DNA of 62,191 bases from contig JACCQI010000019.1 of the NCBI GenBank assembly GCA_015709315.1, forward strand, positions 1 through 62,191. Reading direction: 5' to 3'. The stretch's first letter is position 1. Each line of letters begins with the position of its first letter. The translations under genes and the position numbers were made by a program. The notes beneath the pieces were generated by a model. That model saw nothing but the letters and a program-made list of their open reading frames with translations. It did not search any database and was not told the DNA's origin. The DNA comes from Desulfovibrionaceae bacterium (lineage in GTDB: Bacteria; Desulfobacterota; Desulfovibrionia; Desulfovibrionales; Desulfovibrionaceae). Shown here in pieces: positions 32,172 to 40,970 of the stretch.

Positions 32172-32846
32172 CTACACCGACTCCTTGAGCCGGTCTATCT
32201 TGTCTTGCAGGTATTTTTCCATATCCCGCCTGTCCTTTCGGAGCCGAACCAGCTCGGATTCGAGAATCTGAAGCTTGGCCTTGATGTCCGAAGTGTCGAA
32301 GGACAGCTTGAGCGCCATCTCCTCGATCTCCGCGTCTTTCTGTTCCAGGGCGCGGGTCTGCTCGAGGATCTCGCCGGGCAGGGCGTCGGTTCCGGCGGGC
32401 AGTTGCTTCAGCCGCTTCTGGCTGCGGGCCAGGAGCACGAAAGCCGTCTTGAGCTTGCGGATGTCGTCCTGCTGGCTGTCGATGATGGACTTCTGGTCGG
32501 CCATCACCGCCATGCAGGCCGCCACCTTTTCGATGACCCCGTTGAACGTGTGGGCCAGGTCGGCATACCCTTCGGCCTGCGGAGCGGGCGTGGCCACCCG
32601 GTGCTCCACATCGATGGTGCGAGGAAATTCGGTGCGAAGCCGGTCGTCGATCTCGGCGGTCACGCATCCATCGGCGTACAGGGTCGAGATGCGCTCGAAA
32701 ACAACCACGGACTCTTCGGGGTACCTGGTGACGCGGCCCATCTTGCGCCCGCCGAGAAAATCCTTGAACAGCGAAGCGTACCGACGGGCCGTCGGCGCGG
32801 GAATGCGGGTGAGTTTGGCTATCTCAGCCACGGAAAGCCAATTCAT
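32172..32846 (-). CDS. MerR-type HTH protein with long coiled coil
   Basis: The 224-residue protein starts with a MerR-like winged helix (NWLSVAEIAKLTRIPAPTARRYASLF, about 1-30, then MGRVTRYPEESVVVFERI). A helical middle and a heptad-rich coiled coil follow (about 115-224), rich in Lys/Glu/Leu. No ligand Cys are present, so it is not a metal-type MerR. The layout recalls DNA-binding structural or segregation proteins as well as regulators. The start at 32846 places the domain at the N-terminus; a longer frame is possible. It precedes the lipoprotein gene by 22 bp. Confidence 0.7.
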   Translation of the reverse strand: MNWLSVAEIAKLTRIPAPTARRYASLFKDFLGGRKMGRVTRYPEESVVVFERISTLYADGCVTAEIDDRLRTEFPRTIDVEHRVATPAPQAEGYADLAHTFNGVIEKVAACMAVMADQKSIIDSQQDDIRKLKTAFVLLARSQKRLKQLPAGTDALPGEILEQTRALEQKDAEIEEMALKLSFDTSDIKAKLQILESELVRLRKDRRDMEKYLQDKIDRLKESV

Positions 32847-33006
32847 GCATAATGAAATACCATGAATACGGCCAATATCAAGCCCCAAAGGGAAACGCGT
32901 CTGATGGCATTCCATCCTGTTGATATCATTGAATAACAAAAAAAGATTCCGTTGAATATCGAGGTGTTGTACACTCATCCGCTCTGACCGAGAGCTGTAC
33001 TATATT

Positions 33007-34089
33007 ATGGAAATACCCCAAGACTACCTTCTTTCGAGCTACGACTACCTCCTGCCCGAGGACCGCATCGCCCAGGAACCCGCCCGCCAAAGGGACGGTT
33101 CCAAGCTGCTGGTGCTCAACCGCGACAATGGGGGCCTGACCCGATCCCGGTTCACCGACCTGCCCGGCCTGCTGCCCAAAAACGCGCTGCTGGTGGCCAA
33201 CAATTCGCGCGTCATACCGGCCCGCATCTTCGGGGAAAAGCCCACCGGAGGCCGGGTGGAGTTCCTGCTGCTCACGCCGCTGCCCCTTATCCGGGCGCAT
33301 ACGGACAACGGCTGGAACCACGCCACGGTGGAAGGGCTTTTGCGCGCTTCCAAGACCCCCAAGCCCGGCACCGCCGTCCGGTTTTCGGACACCTTCCGGC
33401 TGGTGGCCGGGGAGCCGGGCGAATTCGGCCGACGGCGGGTGGAGCTGCAATGGAAAGGCGACCTGGAATCCCTGTTCTTCGAGCTGGGGCACCTGCCCCT
33501 GCCGCCCTACATCAAGCGGCCGGACCGGGCCGCCGACCGCGACCGCTACCAGACCACCTACGCCGATACGGCCAAGACCGGGTCCGTAGCCGCGCCCACG
33601 GCCGGGCTGCACTTCACGCCCGAGCTGCGGCAGCGCATCGCGGACAAGGGCTTCGAGTGGGCCGAGGTCACGCTGTACGTGGGGTACGGCACTTTCAGCC
33701 CGGTGCGGTGCGAGGACATCCGCGACCACTCCATGCATGCCGAATACATCGAAGTGCCGGAGGGGACCGCCGAGGCCATCCGCCGGGCCAAGGCCGAGGG
33801 ACGGCCGGTCATAGCCGTGGGCACCACCAGCGCACGCACCCTGGAAGGCATGTACAGGGCCTGCGGCGCGGTGTCGGAATTCAAGGGAGAGACCGACATT
33901 TTCATTTATCCCGGCTATGCATTCAATATGATAGACGGCATCGTGACAAACTTCCATTTGCCAGAATCGTCGCTCATCATTATGCTTTCGGCGTTTGCGG
34001 GAAGAGAAACCATACTTTCCGCGTATGAGTTTGCACTGAAAAACGACTTTCGCTTTTTCTCCTACGGAGATGCGATGCTCGTCCTGTAA
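33007..34089 (+). CDS. queA: tRNA preQ1(34) S-adenosylmethionine ribosyltransferase-isomerase
   Basis: The 360-residue enzyme adds the ribose of SAM to preQ1 in tRNA to form epoxyqueuosine. It has the N-terminal YDYLLPEDRIAQEPARQRD, VANNSRVIPARIFG, GSVAAPTAGLHFTPEL, and HAEYIEVP motifs, and a closing FHLPESSLIIMLSAF segment, all typical of QueA. The length is normal. It diverges from the HTH-coiled-coil gene and precedes the kor operon by 41 bp. Confidence 0.95.
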   Translation: MEIPQDYLLSSYDYLLPEDRIAQEPARQRDGSKLLVLNRDNGGLTRSRFTDLPGLLPKNALLVANNSRVIPARIFGEKPTGGRVEFLLLTPLPLIRAHTDNGWNHATVEGLLRASKTPKPGTAVRFSDTFRLVAGEPGEFGRRRVELQWKGDLESLFFELGHLPLPPYIKRPDRAADRDRYQTTYADTAKTGSVAAPTAGLHFTPELRQRIADKGFEWAEVTLYVGYGTFSPVRCEDIRDHSMHAEYIEVPEGTAEAIRRAKAEGRPVIAVGTTSARTLEGMYRACGAVSEFKGETDIFIYPGYAFNMIDGIVTNFHLPESSLIIMLSAFAGRETILSAYEFALKNDFRFFSYGDAMLVL

Positions 34090-34130
34090 TACGGGTAACC
34101 GTATAATATTTAACGGAACTGGAGTCATAC

Positions 34131-34364
34131 ATGTCGCGAATCGTAGTTCAGGAAGACCGGTGCAAGGGGTGTCTGCTCTGCACCACGGTCTGTCCTGTAG
34201 ACATCATTGTCCAGTCTGACCGCTTCAACGCGAGCGGCTACAAGGTCGCCGAGGTGCCTGAAGCGGACGCGGACAAATGTACCGGCTGTGCATCCTGCGC
34301 GACGATCTGCCCGGATGTAGCGATCAAAGTGTACAAAACCCCCAAGAAAAAGAAGGGGGAGTAG
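34131..34364 (+). CDS. korD: 2-Oxoacid:ferredoxin oxidoreductase ferredoxin (delta) subunit
   Basis: The 77-residue protein has two 4Fe-4S motifs: CKGCLLCTTVCP (about 11-22) and CTGCASCATICP (about 45-56). It carries electrons for the oxidoreductase encoded by the next three genes. An ACTGGAG site precedes the ATG. Genes D-A-B-C run with zero to one base between them, so they form one transcript. Confidence 0.9.
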   Translation: MSRIVVQEDRCKGCLLCTTVCPVDIIVQSDRFNASGYKVAEVPEADADKCTGCASCATICPDVAIKVYKTPKKKKGE

Positions 34365-34365
34365 C

Positions 34366-35436
34366 ATGACCAAGCAAGCTGAACGTATTTTCGTCAAGGG
34401 CAACGAGGCCATCGCCCGGGGCGCGCTGGCCGCCAAGTGCAAGTGCTTCTTCGGCTATCCGATCACGCCCCAGAACGACATCCCCGAATTCATGTCGTCG
34501 GCCATCATCAAGGCGGGCGGCGACTTCGTGCAGGCCGAATCCGAAATCGCGGCCGCCAACATGCTGCTCGGCGCGGGCGCGGCCGGTGTCCGCGCCATGA
34601 CCTCGTCCTCCTCGCCGGGCGTATCGCTGAAACAGGAGGCCATCTCCTACATGGCCGGTTCCGAAATACCGGCGGTCGTCGTCAACATGAACCGCGGCGG
34701 ACCGGGACTGGGCGACATCGGCCCGGCCCAGGGCGACTACTACCAGTCCACCCGGGGCGGCGGCCACGGCGACTACCGCCACTTCACCCTCGGACCCGCC
34801 ACGGTCCAGGAAGCTTACGACCTGACCATCCGGGCCTTTGACATCGCCTTCAGGCACCGCACCCCGGTGCTCATCCTCGGCGACGCCATCCTCGGCCAGA
34901 TGAAGGAACCCATCGTTCCCTGGGAGCCGGAAAACATCGATGACGAGCCGGGCCGCGACTGGTGCCTGGACGGCAAGACCCCGGACCGCGAAAAGCGCCT
35001 GCTCAAGTCCCTGTTTCTCCAGGAAGGGGAGCTGGCCGGGCAGAACAAGCACCTGCAGGCCAAGTACGATGCCTGGGAGGAACTGACCGAATGCGAGCAG
35101 TTCGAGACCGAGGACGCCGAACTCGTCATCTGCGCCTACGGCTCCATCGCCCGAATCGCCAAGTCCGCGGTCCGCAAGTTCCGCAGCCAGGGCAAAAAGG
35201 TCGGCCTGTTCCGACCCATCACGCTCTACCCGTTCCCGAGCAAGGAACTCAAGGCGCTGGCCGAGCAGGGCAAGCGCTTCCTGACCATCGAACAAAACCT
35301 GGGCCAGATGCTTGACGACGTCCGCCTGGCCATCCGCACGGTGGCCGACTCCGACTTCTACGCCATCTACCCCGGCAACCTGCCCACCCCGGACGAACTC
35401 GAGGAACCCATCCTCAACAGCCTGGAGGGGAAATAA
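34366..35436 (+). CDS. korA: 2-Oxoacid:ferredoxin oxidoreductase alpha subunit
   Basis: The 356-residue subunit carries the pyrimidine-binding domain of the thiamine-dependent enzyme. It has KGNEAIARGALAAKCKCFFGYPITPQND, FVQAESEIAAANMLLGAGAAG, TSSSSPGVSLKQEAISYMAGSEIP and, near the end, a domain II segment with AYGSIARIAKSAV. The ITPQNDI signature matches 2-oxoglutarate/isovalerate-type enzymes. It makes the acyl-CoA with reduced ferredoxin from a 2-oxoacid, CoA and thiamine diphosphate. Confidence 0.92.
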   Translation: MTKQAERIFVKGNEAIARGALAAKCKCFFGYPITPQNDIPEFMSSAIIKAGGDFVQAESEIAAANMLLGAGAAGVRAMTSSSSPGVSLKQEAISYMAGSEIPAVVVNMNRGGPGLGDIGPAQGDYYQSTRGGGHGDYRHFTLGPATVQEAYDLTIRAFDIAFRHRTPVLILGDAILGQMKEPIVPWEPENIDDEPGRDWCLDGKTPDREKRLLKSLFLQEGELAGQNKHLQAKYDAWEELTECEQFETEDAELVICAYGSIARIAKSAVRKFRSQGKKVGLFRPITLYPFPSKELKALAEQGKRFLTIEQNLGQMLDDVRLAIRTVADSDFYAIYPGNLPTPDELEEPILNSLEGK

Positions 35437-36207
35437 ATGTCTGAAATGAACGAAAAACTCGTATTCGATCGGCCCAAGTCCGTTATCGACCGCGCCACCC
35501 ACTACTGCCCGGGCTGCCATCACGGCGTGGCCCACAGGCTGGTGGGCGAGCTGCTCGACGAGATGGATCTGGCGGAAAAGGTCATCCTGACCACCTCCAT
35601 CGGCTGCTCCGTATTCCTGTACAACTACCTGAACGTGGACGCCGTCGAGGCGCCGCACGGCCGCGCTCCGGCCGTGGCCACCGGCATCAAGCGCGCCCGT
35701 CCCGAACACTTCGTCTTCACCTACCAGGGCGACGGCGACCTGGCCTCCATCGGCATGGCCGAGATCATCCACGCGGCCAACCGGGGCGAGAAGATCTCCG
35801 TAATCTTCGTCAACAACACGGTCTACGGCATGACCGGCGGCCAGATGGCCCCGACCACGCTCATCGGCCAGACCACGACCACCACGCCCGCAGGCCGGTG
35901 CATGACCCACGAGGGCGCGCCCATCCGCATGACCGAGATCATCGCCTCCCTGGGCGGCGTGGCCTATGCCGCGCGCGGCTCGCTCGACAATGTGAAGAAC
36001 ATCCGCAAGGCCAAGAAATACATCAAGAAAGCCTTTGAATTCCAGTTGAGCGGCACGGGCTTCGGTTTCGTGGAGCTGCTCTCCGCCTGCCCGACCAACT
36101 GGAAGATGACGCCGCTTGCGGCCAACGAACGCATCCAAAAGGAAATGATCCCCTACTTCCCGCTCGGCGTGTTCAAGGACGTGTCCGAGGAAGGAGGCAT
36201 CTGCTAA
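35437..36207 (+). CDS. korB: 2-Oxoacid:ferredoxin oxidoreductase beta subunit
   Basis: The 256-residue subunit binds thiamine diphosphate through GDGDLASIGMAEIIHAANRGEKISVIFVNN, the GDG-(X)n-NN motif. It has the CPGCHHG Cys pair near residue 25, and the ATGIKRARPEHFVFTYQ strand. It overlaps the gamma gene start by one base. Whether it prefers 2-oxoglutarate, branched-chain or aromatic acids cannot be read from these motifs. Confidence 0.92.
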   Translation: MSEMNEKLVFDRPKSVIDRATHYCPGCHHGVAHRLVGELLDEMDLAEKVILTTSIGCSVFLYNYLNVDAVEAPHGRAPAVATGIKRARPEHFVFTYQGDGDLASIGMAEIIHAANRGEKISVIFVNNTVYGMTGGQMAPTTLIGQTTTTTPAGRCMTHEGAPIRMTEIIASLGGVAYAARGSLDNVKNIRKAKKYIKKAFEFQLSGTGFGFVELLSACPTNWKMTPLAANERIQKEMIPYFPLGVFKDVSEEGGIC

Positions 36208-36749
36208 TGCGCTACATCGACACCATCATCGCCGGATTCGGCGGCCAGGGCGTCATGCTCATCGGCAACCTGCTGGCCTACGCGGGCATGAAGGACGGCC
36301 TCAACGTCACCTACATCCCGGTCTACGGCCCGGAAATGCGCGGCGGCACCGCCAACTGCACGGTCGTGCTGTCCGAGGAGGAAATCGGCTCCCCGATCAT
36401 CCATCGACCCGTGTCCCTCATCGCCATGAACCGGCCGTCGGTGGACAAGTTCCAGCCGCGCGTCCAGGACGGCGGGGTCCACATCATCAACTCCTCGCTC
36501 ATCGACATGGAGCTGGCCGACGAGAAGCGGCTCAAATGCCACGCCGTTCCCTGCAACGAAATCGCGGACAAGCTGGGCAACACGCGCATGGCCAACATGG
36601 TCGCCATCGGCGCCTACGTCCAGGCCACCGGGATCATCCCGCTGGACGCGGTCATCGGGTCGCTCGAAAACGTGATCTCCCCGCGCTACCACAAGCTCAT
36701 TCCCGCCAACACCGAAGCCATCAAGGCCGGAGCGGAACACGTCGCCTAA
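36207..36749 (+). CDS. korC: 2-Oxoacid:ferredoxin oxidoreductase gamma subunit
   Basis: The 180-residue subunit carries the catalytic gamma domain: [21 protein letters not shown] at the start and [17 protein letters not shown]. It is the last gene of korDABC and is followed by a strong intrinsic terminator at 36773. Confidence 0.92.
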   Translation: MRYIDTIIAGFGGQGVMLIGNLLAYAGMKDGLNVTYIPVYGPEMRGGTANCTVVLSEEEIGSPIIHRPVSLIAMNRPSVDKFQPRVQDGGVHIINSSLIDMELADEKRLKCHAVPCNEIADKLGNTRMANMVAIGAYVQATGIIPLDAVIGSLENVISPRYHKLIPANTEAIKAGAEHVA

Positions 36750-36772
36750 ACGGCCGGCAATGAAACACTCCG

Positions 36773-36810
36773 CCGCCCTGTTCCGCTCACGCGGAGCAGG
36801 GCGGTTTTTT
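36773..36810 (+). terminator. Intrinsic terminator of the kor operon
   Basis: CCGCCCTG (36773-36780) pairs with CAGGGCGG (36797-36804), with an inner TTCCGC/GCGGA stem, followed by six T residues. Confidence 0.9.
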
Positions 36811-36930
36811 GTGCCTCCGACGGCCGGGGCAAGGGGAAGGAAAAACCTTTCGTGAAAGGTTCTTTCCTTCCCCTTGTCCCGGACCCCCATCCCCTTCCTT
36901 TTCCGAAGCTTTTTGGGTCGCTTCGTGAGG
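36811..36930 (+). repeat. Dispersed terminator-like repeat, copy C
   Basis: The copy reads GTGCCTCCGACGGCC, then a stem of about 27 bp (36824-36850 with 36855-36882) with one bulge and one G-T, then GACCCCCATCCCCTTCC, TTTTCC and GAAGCTTTTTGGG. It follows the kor terminator on the plus strand, so it lies at the 3' end of that operon like the other copies. Confidence 0.65.
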
Positions 36931-37017
36931 GATGACGAGGGAGATGGTTGGTGGTAGGTTTTGAGGGTTAATTGGAATATGTTTTTGATACTATGAAATA
37001 TTTCGGAGGGTTGATAC

Positions 37018-37818
37018 ATGTCTGATGCGGCGTTTGTCTGGAGGGGATTGAAAAAGGTCCGGATGACGGGGCCGCTGGTGCTGTCCGTGACCAATTACGT
37101 GGCCGCCAACCTGAACGCCAACGGGTTGCTGGCCGTGGGAGCCTCGCCCGTCATGACCCACCAGCCCGAGGAGATCGAGGACCTGGTCGCCATTTCCGGG
37201 GCCGTGGTCTGCAACATGGGCATTCCCGCGGGCACGCTGCCCGAGGCCCTATACAAAGCCGGAGCCTGCGCCAACACGTTGTCCAAGCCGCTCGTCTTCG
37301 ACCCGGTGGGGGCCGGTGCCTCCGGCTACCGCAACCTGGTCTGCGAAAGGCTGCTCCAGGCCGCCTCGCCGGACGTCATCCGGGGCAACGGGTCCGAGAT
37401 CATCGCCCTGGCAGGCCAGAGCGGGGCCACCAAGGGCGTGGACAGCACCCACGGCGCGCTTGAGGCGCGATCCGCCGCCGTGGGCCTGGCCAAGCAGCAT
37501 TCCTGCGTGGTCTGCGTGTCCGGGGAAACCGACCTGGTCACGGACGGAAAACGCGAAATCCTAATCCGAAACGGCCACCCCATGATGCCCCGCATCACCG
37601 GCCTGGGCTGCACCGCCACAGCCCTGGTAGCGGCCTTCGCCGCGGTCGTGGAGGACACAATGGAAGCCGTGGCCGGAGCCATGACGGTCCTTGCAATAGC
37701 AGGGGAAATCGCCGCGAAGCAAGCCGCCGGACCGGCCTCCCTGCAAACCGGCATCATCGATCTTCTGTACACCATGACCAACGAGGAAATAGACACCTGC
37801 GCCCACATCTCCGGCTAG
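37018..37818 (+). CDS. thiM: Hydroxyethylthiazole kinase
   Basis: The 266-residue ribokinase-fold enzyme phosphorylates the thiazole alcohol for thiamine salvage. It has PLVLSVTNYVAANLNANGLLAVGASPVMT, PVGAGASGYR, RGNGSEIIALAG, and a late ITGLGCTATAL with the active-site Cys. CGGAGGG precedes the ATG. No other thiamine gene is near. The 85 bp upstream show no recognisable TPP riboswitch. It serves cofactor supply for enzymes such as the upstream oxidoreductase, but the link is only positional. Confidence 0.93.
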   Translation: MSDAAFVWRGLKKVRMTGPLVLSVTNYVAANLNANGLLAVGASPVMTHQPEEIEDLVAISGAVVCNMGIPAGTLPEALYKAGACANTLSKPLVFDPVGAGASGYRNLVCERLLQAASPDVIRGNGSEIIALAGQSGATKGVDSTHGALEARSAAVGLAKQHSCVVCVSGETDLVTDGKREILIRNGHPMMPRITGLGCTATALVAAFAAVVEDTMEAVAGAMTVLAIAGEIAAKQAAGPASLQTGIIDLLYTMTNEEIDTCAHISG

Positions 37819-37870
37819 GGCGATAGCATCCGCACAATTTAAGCAAACAGATAAGACAATCCAAAATAAT

Positions 37871-37906
37871 AAGACCTGCCGAGGCTGCTCGGCAGGTCTT
37901 ATTTTG
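37871..37906. terminator. Bidirectional terminator between thiM and DUF39 gene
   Basis: AAGACCTGCCGAG (37871-37883) pairs perfectly with CTCGGCAGGTCTT (37888-37900), loop GCTG. Plus strand continues ATTTTGC; minus strand continues ATTATTTTGG. Confidence 0.85.
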
Positions 37907-37922
37907 CATTCGAATTATCCGT

Positions 37923-39092
37923 CTAGAAGCTCGGAATATCCTCCACCTTTTCGGTAAGCAGGAACTCGCCGTTTTCAATGGATTCCTTGAGCTTGTCCGC
38001 CACTTCCAGCGACATGGAATAACTGGTCACCGGGACCGTGGAGGTCTTCTTGCCGTTGACCGTGACCTCGCCGGAGCGCAGCTCCGCCATGGACACCCGG
38101 GCCAATTCGCGCGGGATGCCGTTGGGGTAGTCGTAGCCGTAGTCCTTGACCGGCATGGTGATGTCCTCGTCGGACACGCCGGTGAACCAGGCCATCTCCT
38201 CGTTGAGCATGGGGATGGGAATGCCCACGCCCACGGCCAGGGACACGCCGTAGCCCACGATGGACTGGGCGCGCACGTACCGGGCCTTCATCTGCTTGAA
38301 GTCGCCCTTGACCATGAGCGTCCCGGCCGGATTCTCGGGCAGGCCGCGCTCCGTGCGCTTGGGCTTCTGCACGTGCTGGGTGCCCTCGCCGATGACGTAG
38401 CCCACGCCGCCGCCGAGGAAGATGCGCGTGCCCAGGCCGATGGTCCTGAAGTACGGATCGTTGAACAGCGGCGACAGGCAGCCCGCCGTGGCGTAGTTCA
38501 CGTTGGAGGAGTTCGACTTGAGCGGACCCATGTACGTATAGATGGTCCGGCTGGTCATGTTCACGGCCGCGTTGTAGTTCTGGTAGCAGTTGCGCGGGTT
38601 GAGCATGACCGCGTTGGGCAGATCGGCCAGGGTTATGTCCTTGTCCAGCTCGCGGCGCGGATAGCAGTCCGTGCCGTACGCCTCGGCCCGCAGGTGGACG
38701 GCCTTGCCCCTGAGCAGATCCTCCATGACGTGAGCCCCGCCGTAGGCGAACCGGCCGGGATGAACCTTGTTCAACGGATCGTCGTCGCAGGGCTCGGTGG
38801 CCCCGAGATAAGCGTCCACGGCCGCCACGCCGCAATAGCACGGCACATTGTTCAGCCACAGCCTCGAAACCTTCATCACCGGGGGCTGTTGCCCGATGTT
38901 GAACAGGAGACCGGAGGAACACATGGGCGAGAACGTGCCCGTGGTGACCACGTCGATCTCCTGGGCCGCCTTGACCTTGCCTTCCTTCCTGACGATGGCG
39001 ACCATTTCCTCGGCATTGACCACAACGGCCTTGCCCTTGCGGATGCGCTCGTTGATCTCCCGTACCGTCTTGTTCACTTTGTATTCTGCCAT
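37923..39092 (-). CDS. Homocysteine biosynthesis protein (DUF39/HcyBio)
   Basis: The 389-residue protein carries DUF39 landmarks: VVVNAEEMVAIVRKEG near 30, TTGTFSPMCSSGLLFN with Cys, ATEPCDDDPLNKVHPGRFAYGGAHVMEDL, and GGGVGYVIGEGTQH. The family is involved in making homocysteine from aspartate semialdehyde and sulfide in methanogens and sulfate reducers (established for the family). The ferredoxin-NIL partner often found next to it is not here. GGAGG lies 5 bp before ATG 39092. Confidence 0.88.
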   Translation of the reverse strand: MAEYKVNKTVREINERIRKGKAVVVNAEEMVAIVRKEGKVKAAQEIDVVTTGTFSPMCSSGLLFNIGQQPPVMKVSRLWLNNVPCYCGVAAVDAYLGATEPCDDDPLNKVHPGRFAYGGAHVMEDLLRGKAVHLRAEAYGTDCYPRRELDKDITLADLPNAVMLNPRNCYQNYNAAVNMTSRTIYTYMGPLKSNSSNVNYATAGCLSPLFNDPYFRTIGLGTRIFLGGGVGYVIGEGTQHVQKPKRTERGLPENPAGTLMVKGDFKQMKARYVRAQSIVGYGVSLAVGVGIPIPMLNEEMAWFTGVSDEDITMPVKDYGYDYPNGIPRELARVSMAELRSGEVTVNGKKTSTVPVTSYSMSLEVADKLKESIENGEFLLTEKVEDIPSF

Positions 39093-39524
39093 TATGCCTC
39101 CGGGACCGCTGGGCACGTCCGGCCCGTCCCACTCTTAACATTGCCTCACGCCGCGCACACGGGCTTTTTCGTCCTCTCCGCAGGGAGATTACCGCCGCGC
39201 ACCGGGTCAACCCCTTGTAATCGAAAATCCGGCGAAGGAAAACCAGCTTCTTGCCGCCCGTGCCGCACTCGTCGCGGCCGCGCCCCCAGGGGGGAAATAA
39301 TTCCGCCGAAACAAACCTTTTTCAACAAGGAAAACGCCACCCGTCAAAAAGCTTCCCTAACCGTGGTTTTTCCGTAAAAACCAGGCTAAAAAGCTTGGCT
39401 TCAGGTATATTATAATGTATAGATCCTAAGGAATTTCGGGAATTTCTTTAGACTCCTATTTTACTGTTTTTTCCGTTTGAATTCCAGCAATTTAAAACAA
39501 CAATTTAACGAGCGTCCATACAGC
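39093..39524. other. oriC: Gene-free region upstream of dnaA (origin candidate)
   Basis: No gene is seen. The last 140 bp turn AT-rich. TATAAT lies at 39411-39416 inside a TATATTATAATGTATA tract, a likely dnaA promoter -10 and possible unwinding element. No TTATCCACA-type DnaA box was found by eye, so the origin call rests only on the dnaA-dnaN-gyrBA context and nearby parS. Confidence 0.4.
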
Positions 39525-40823
39525 GTGAAAGACTCCTTACGGAAACATTTGCTTCAGACCTGCTCGGAAGACGAACTCAAGCGGTGGTTCGACCCTTTGT
39601 TTTTTGATTATTCCGAAAAGGAAAAGCGGCTGACGGTGGGTTTTCCCCATGCATTCTTCGCCAAATGGTTCGAGGTGGATATCCAGGACAAATTCGAGGC
39701 GCAGCTGAACCTGTTCCTCGGCTCCGGCTATGTGATCAGCTACCGGGACACCGAGCCCCTGGAGAGGGGCACCGGCGTGCAGGTGGCCGACGTGGTCAAG
39801 CGCATCGACTTTCCCTTTGGTCAGGAATTCACCTTCGACACCTTTCTGATCAACAAGAAGAACTACTTTCCCATCGCCTCGGCCAAGGAGGTGGCCAAGC
39901 AGTCCGGCTCGCTCTTCAATCCGTTCATCATCTGCGGCTCGGGCGGTTCGGGCAAAACCCATCTGCTCCGGGCCGTGGCCAACGAGATTTCCAAGCAGCA
40001 CGACTATTCCACCCTCTTCATGGGGTCCATGGATGAACTGCACTCCCTGTATTCCATCCGCTTCAAGGGCGACCGATTCAAGGCGCGCAGTCATTTGTTC
40101 GAGTACGATTTCCTGTTCATCGACGATTTTCACAAGATCCGGGAACACCCCCATTTCCAACAGGAACTCGTCAACATATTCAATCACTTCTACGACAACA
40201 AGAAGCAGATGGCCATCGCCTGCCGGGAAAAGGTAACCAGCTACGACTTCCTGGACGAGGCGTTGCAGTCCCGCCTCGGCTGGGGGCTGATCGTCACCCT
40301 CAAGGAGCCGGACCTGGAAATCAGGGTCGGGTACATCCAGCGGCAGGCCCAGGCCAAGCGGCTCACCCTGACCAAGGAACAGGTCCTCACCCTGGCCCAG
40401 CGGTTCACGGACTTCCGCTACCTGCAAGGCATCCTGCTCAAGCTCTTCGCCTTCAAGGAGCTGGTCAAGCAGGACCTGTCGCAGAAGGATTTCGATCACA
40501 TCCTGGCCAACACCGAGGAAAAGACCACCGACGACCTGACGCCCAAGAAGATACTCAACGTGGTCAGCGAGCACTTTAGCGTCCACGTCAAGGATCTGAT
40601 CGGCACCAAGCGGCACCAGCACATCGCCCATGCCCGCCAGGTGGCCATGTTCCTCTGCCGCCAGATGCTCAACACATCCTATCCGGCGCTGGGCCGGTCC
40701 TTCGGCGGAAAGGATCACTCGACGGTCCTGTATTCGGTTAAAAAAATCGAACAAATGCAGGAAGATGACTTCGAATTGAAACAACTGTTGAAAACCTTGA
40801 AGAATAAATGTCGCATGTCGTGA
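39525..40823 (+). CDS. dnaA: Chromosomal replication initiator DnaA
   Basis: The 432-residue AAA+ protein has domain I (about 3-75), a very short linker, Walker A GSGGSGKTH (138-146), Walker B FLFIDDFHK (near 200), and domain IV with RHQHIAHARQVAMFL and LGRSFGGKDHSTV (Lys in place of the usual Arg). It opens the origin. A GTG at 39525 puts domain I right at the N-terminus; the frame extends back to a TTG at 39477 through AT-rich sequence. Neither start has a good ribosome site. The protein is divergent from E. coli DnaA but has all domains except a long domain II. Confidence 0.9.
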   Translation: MKDSLRKHLLQTCSEDELKRWFDPLFFDYSEKEKRLTVGFPHAFFAKWFEVDIQDKFEAQLNLFLGSGYVISYRDTEPLERGTGVQVADVVKRIDFPFGQEFTFDTFLINKKNYFPIASAKEVAKQSGSLFNPFIICGSGGSGKTHLLRAVANEISKQHDYSTLFMGSMDELHSLYSIRFKGDRFKARSHLFEYDFLFIDDFHKIREHPHFQQELVNIFNHFYDNKKQMAIACREKVTSYDFLDEALQSRLGWGLIVTLKEPDLEIRVGYIQRQAQAKRLTLTKEQVLTLAQRFTDFRYLQGILLKLFAFKELVKQDLSQKDFDHILANTEEKTTDDLTPKKILNVVSEHFSVHVKDLIGTKRHQHIAHARQVAMFLCRQMLNTSYPALGRSFGGKDHSTVLYSVKKIEQMQEDDFELKQLLKTLKNKCRMS

Positions 40824-40970
40824 CTATTGTTGCCGAACGCGGGTTTACGCAAAAGAAGTTCCAAAACAAACACACTGCGTGTTCTAAAAAAAATCCATGA
40901 TTCAAGTAAGATGGATTGGTTAGGAACAAAGGAACCGAGACAATAAATCTCAATCAAGGAGATATTTTTT

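Noticed and set aside
36931-37017. TPP riboswitch upstream of thiM
   Set aside because: The CUGAGA-type thi-box core was not found in the short leader.
40824-40970. A 26-codon frame between dnaA and dnaN
   Set aside because: No ribosome site and no coding signal; better read as the dnaN promoter region.
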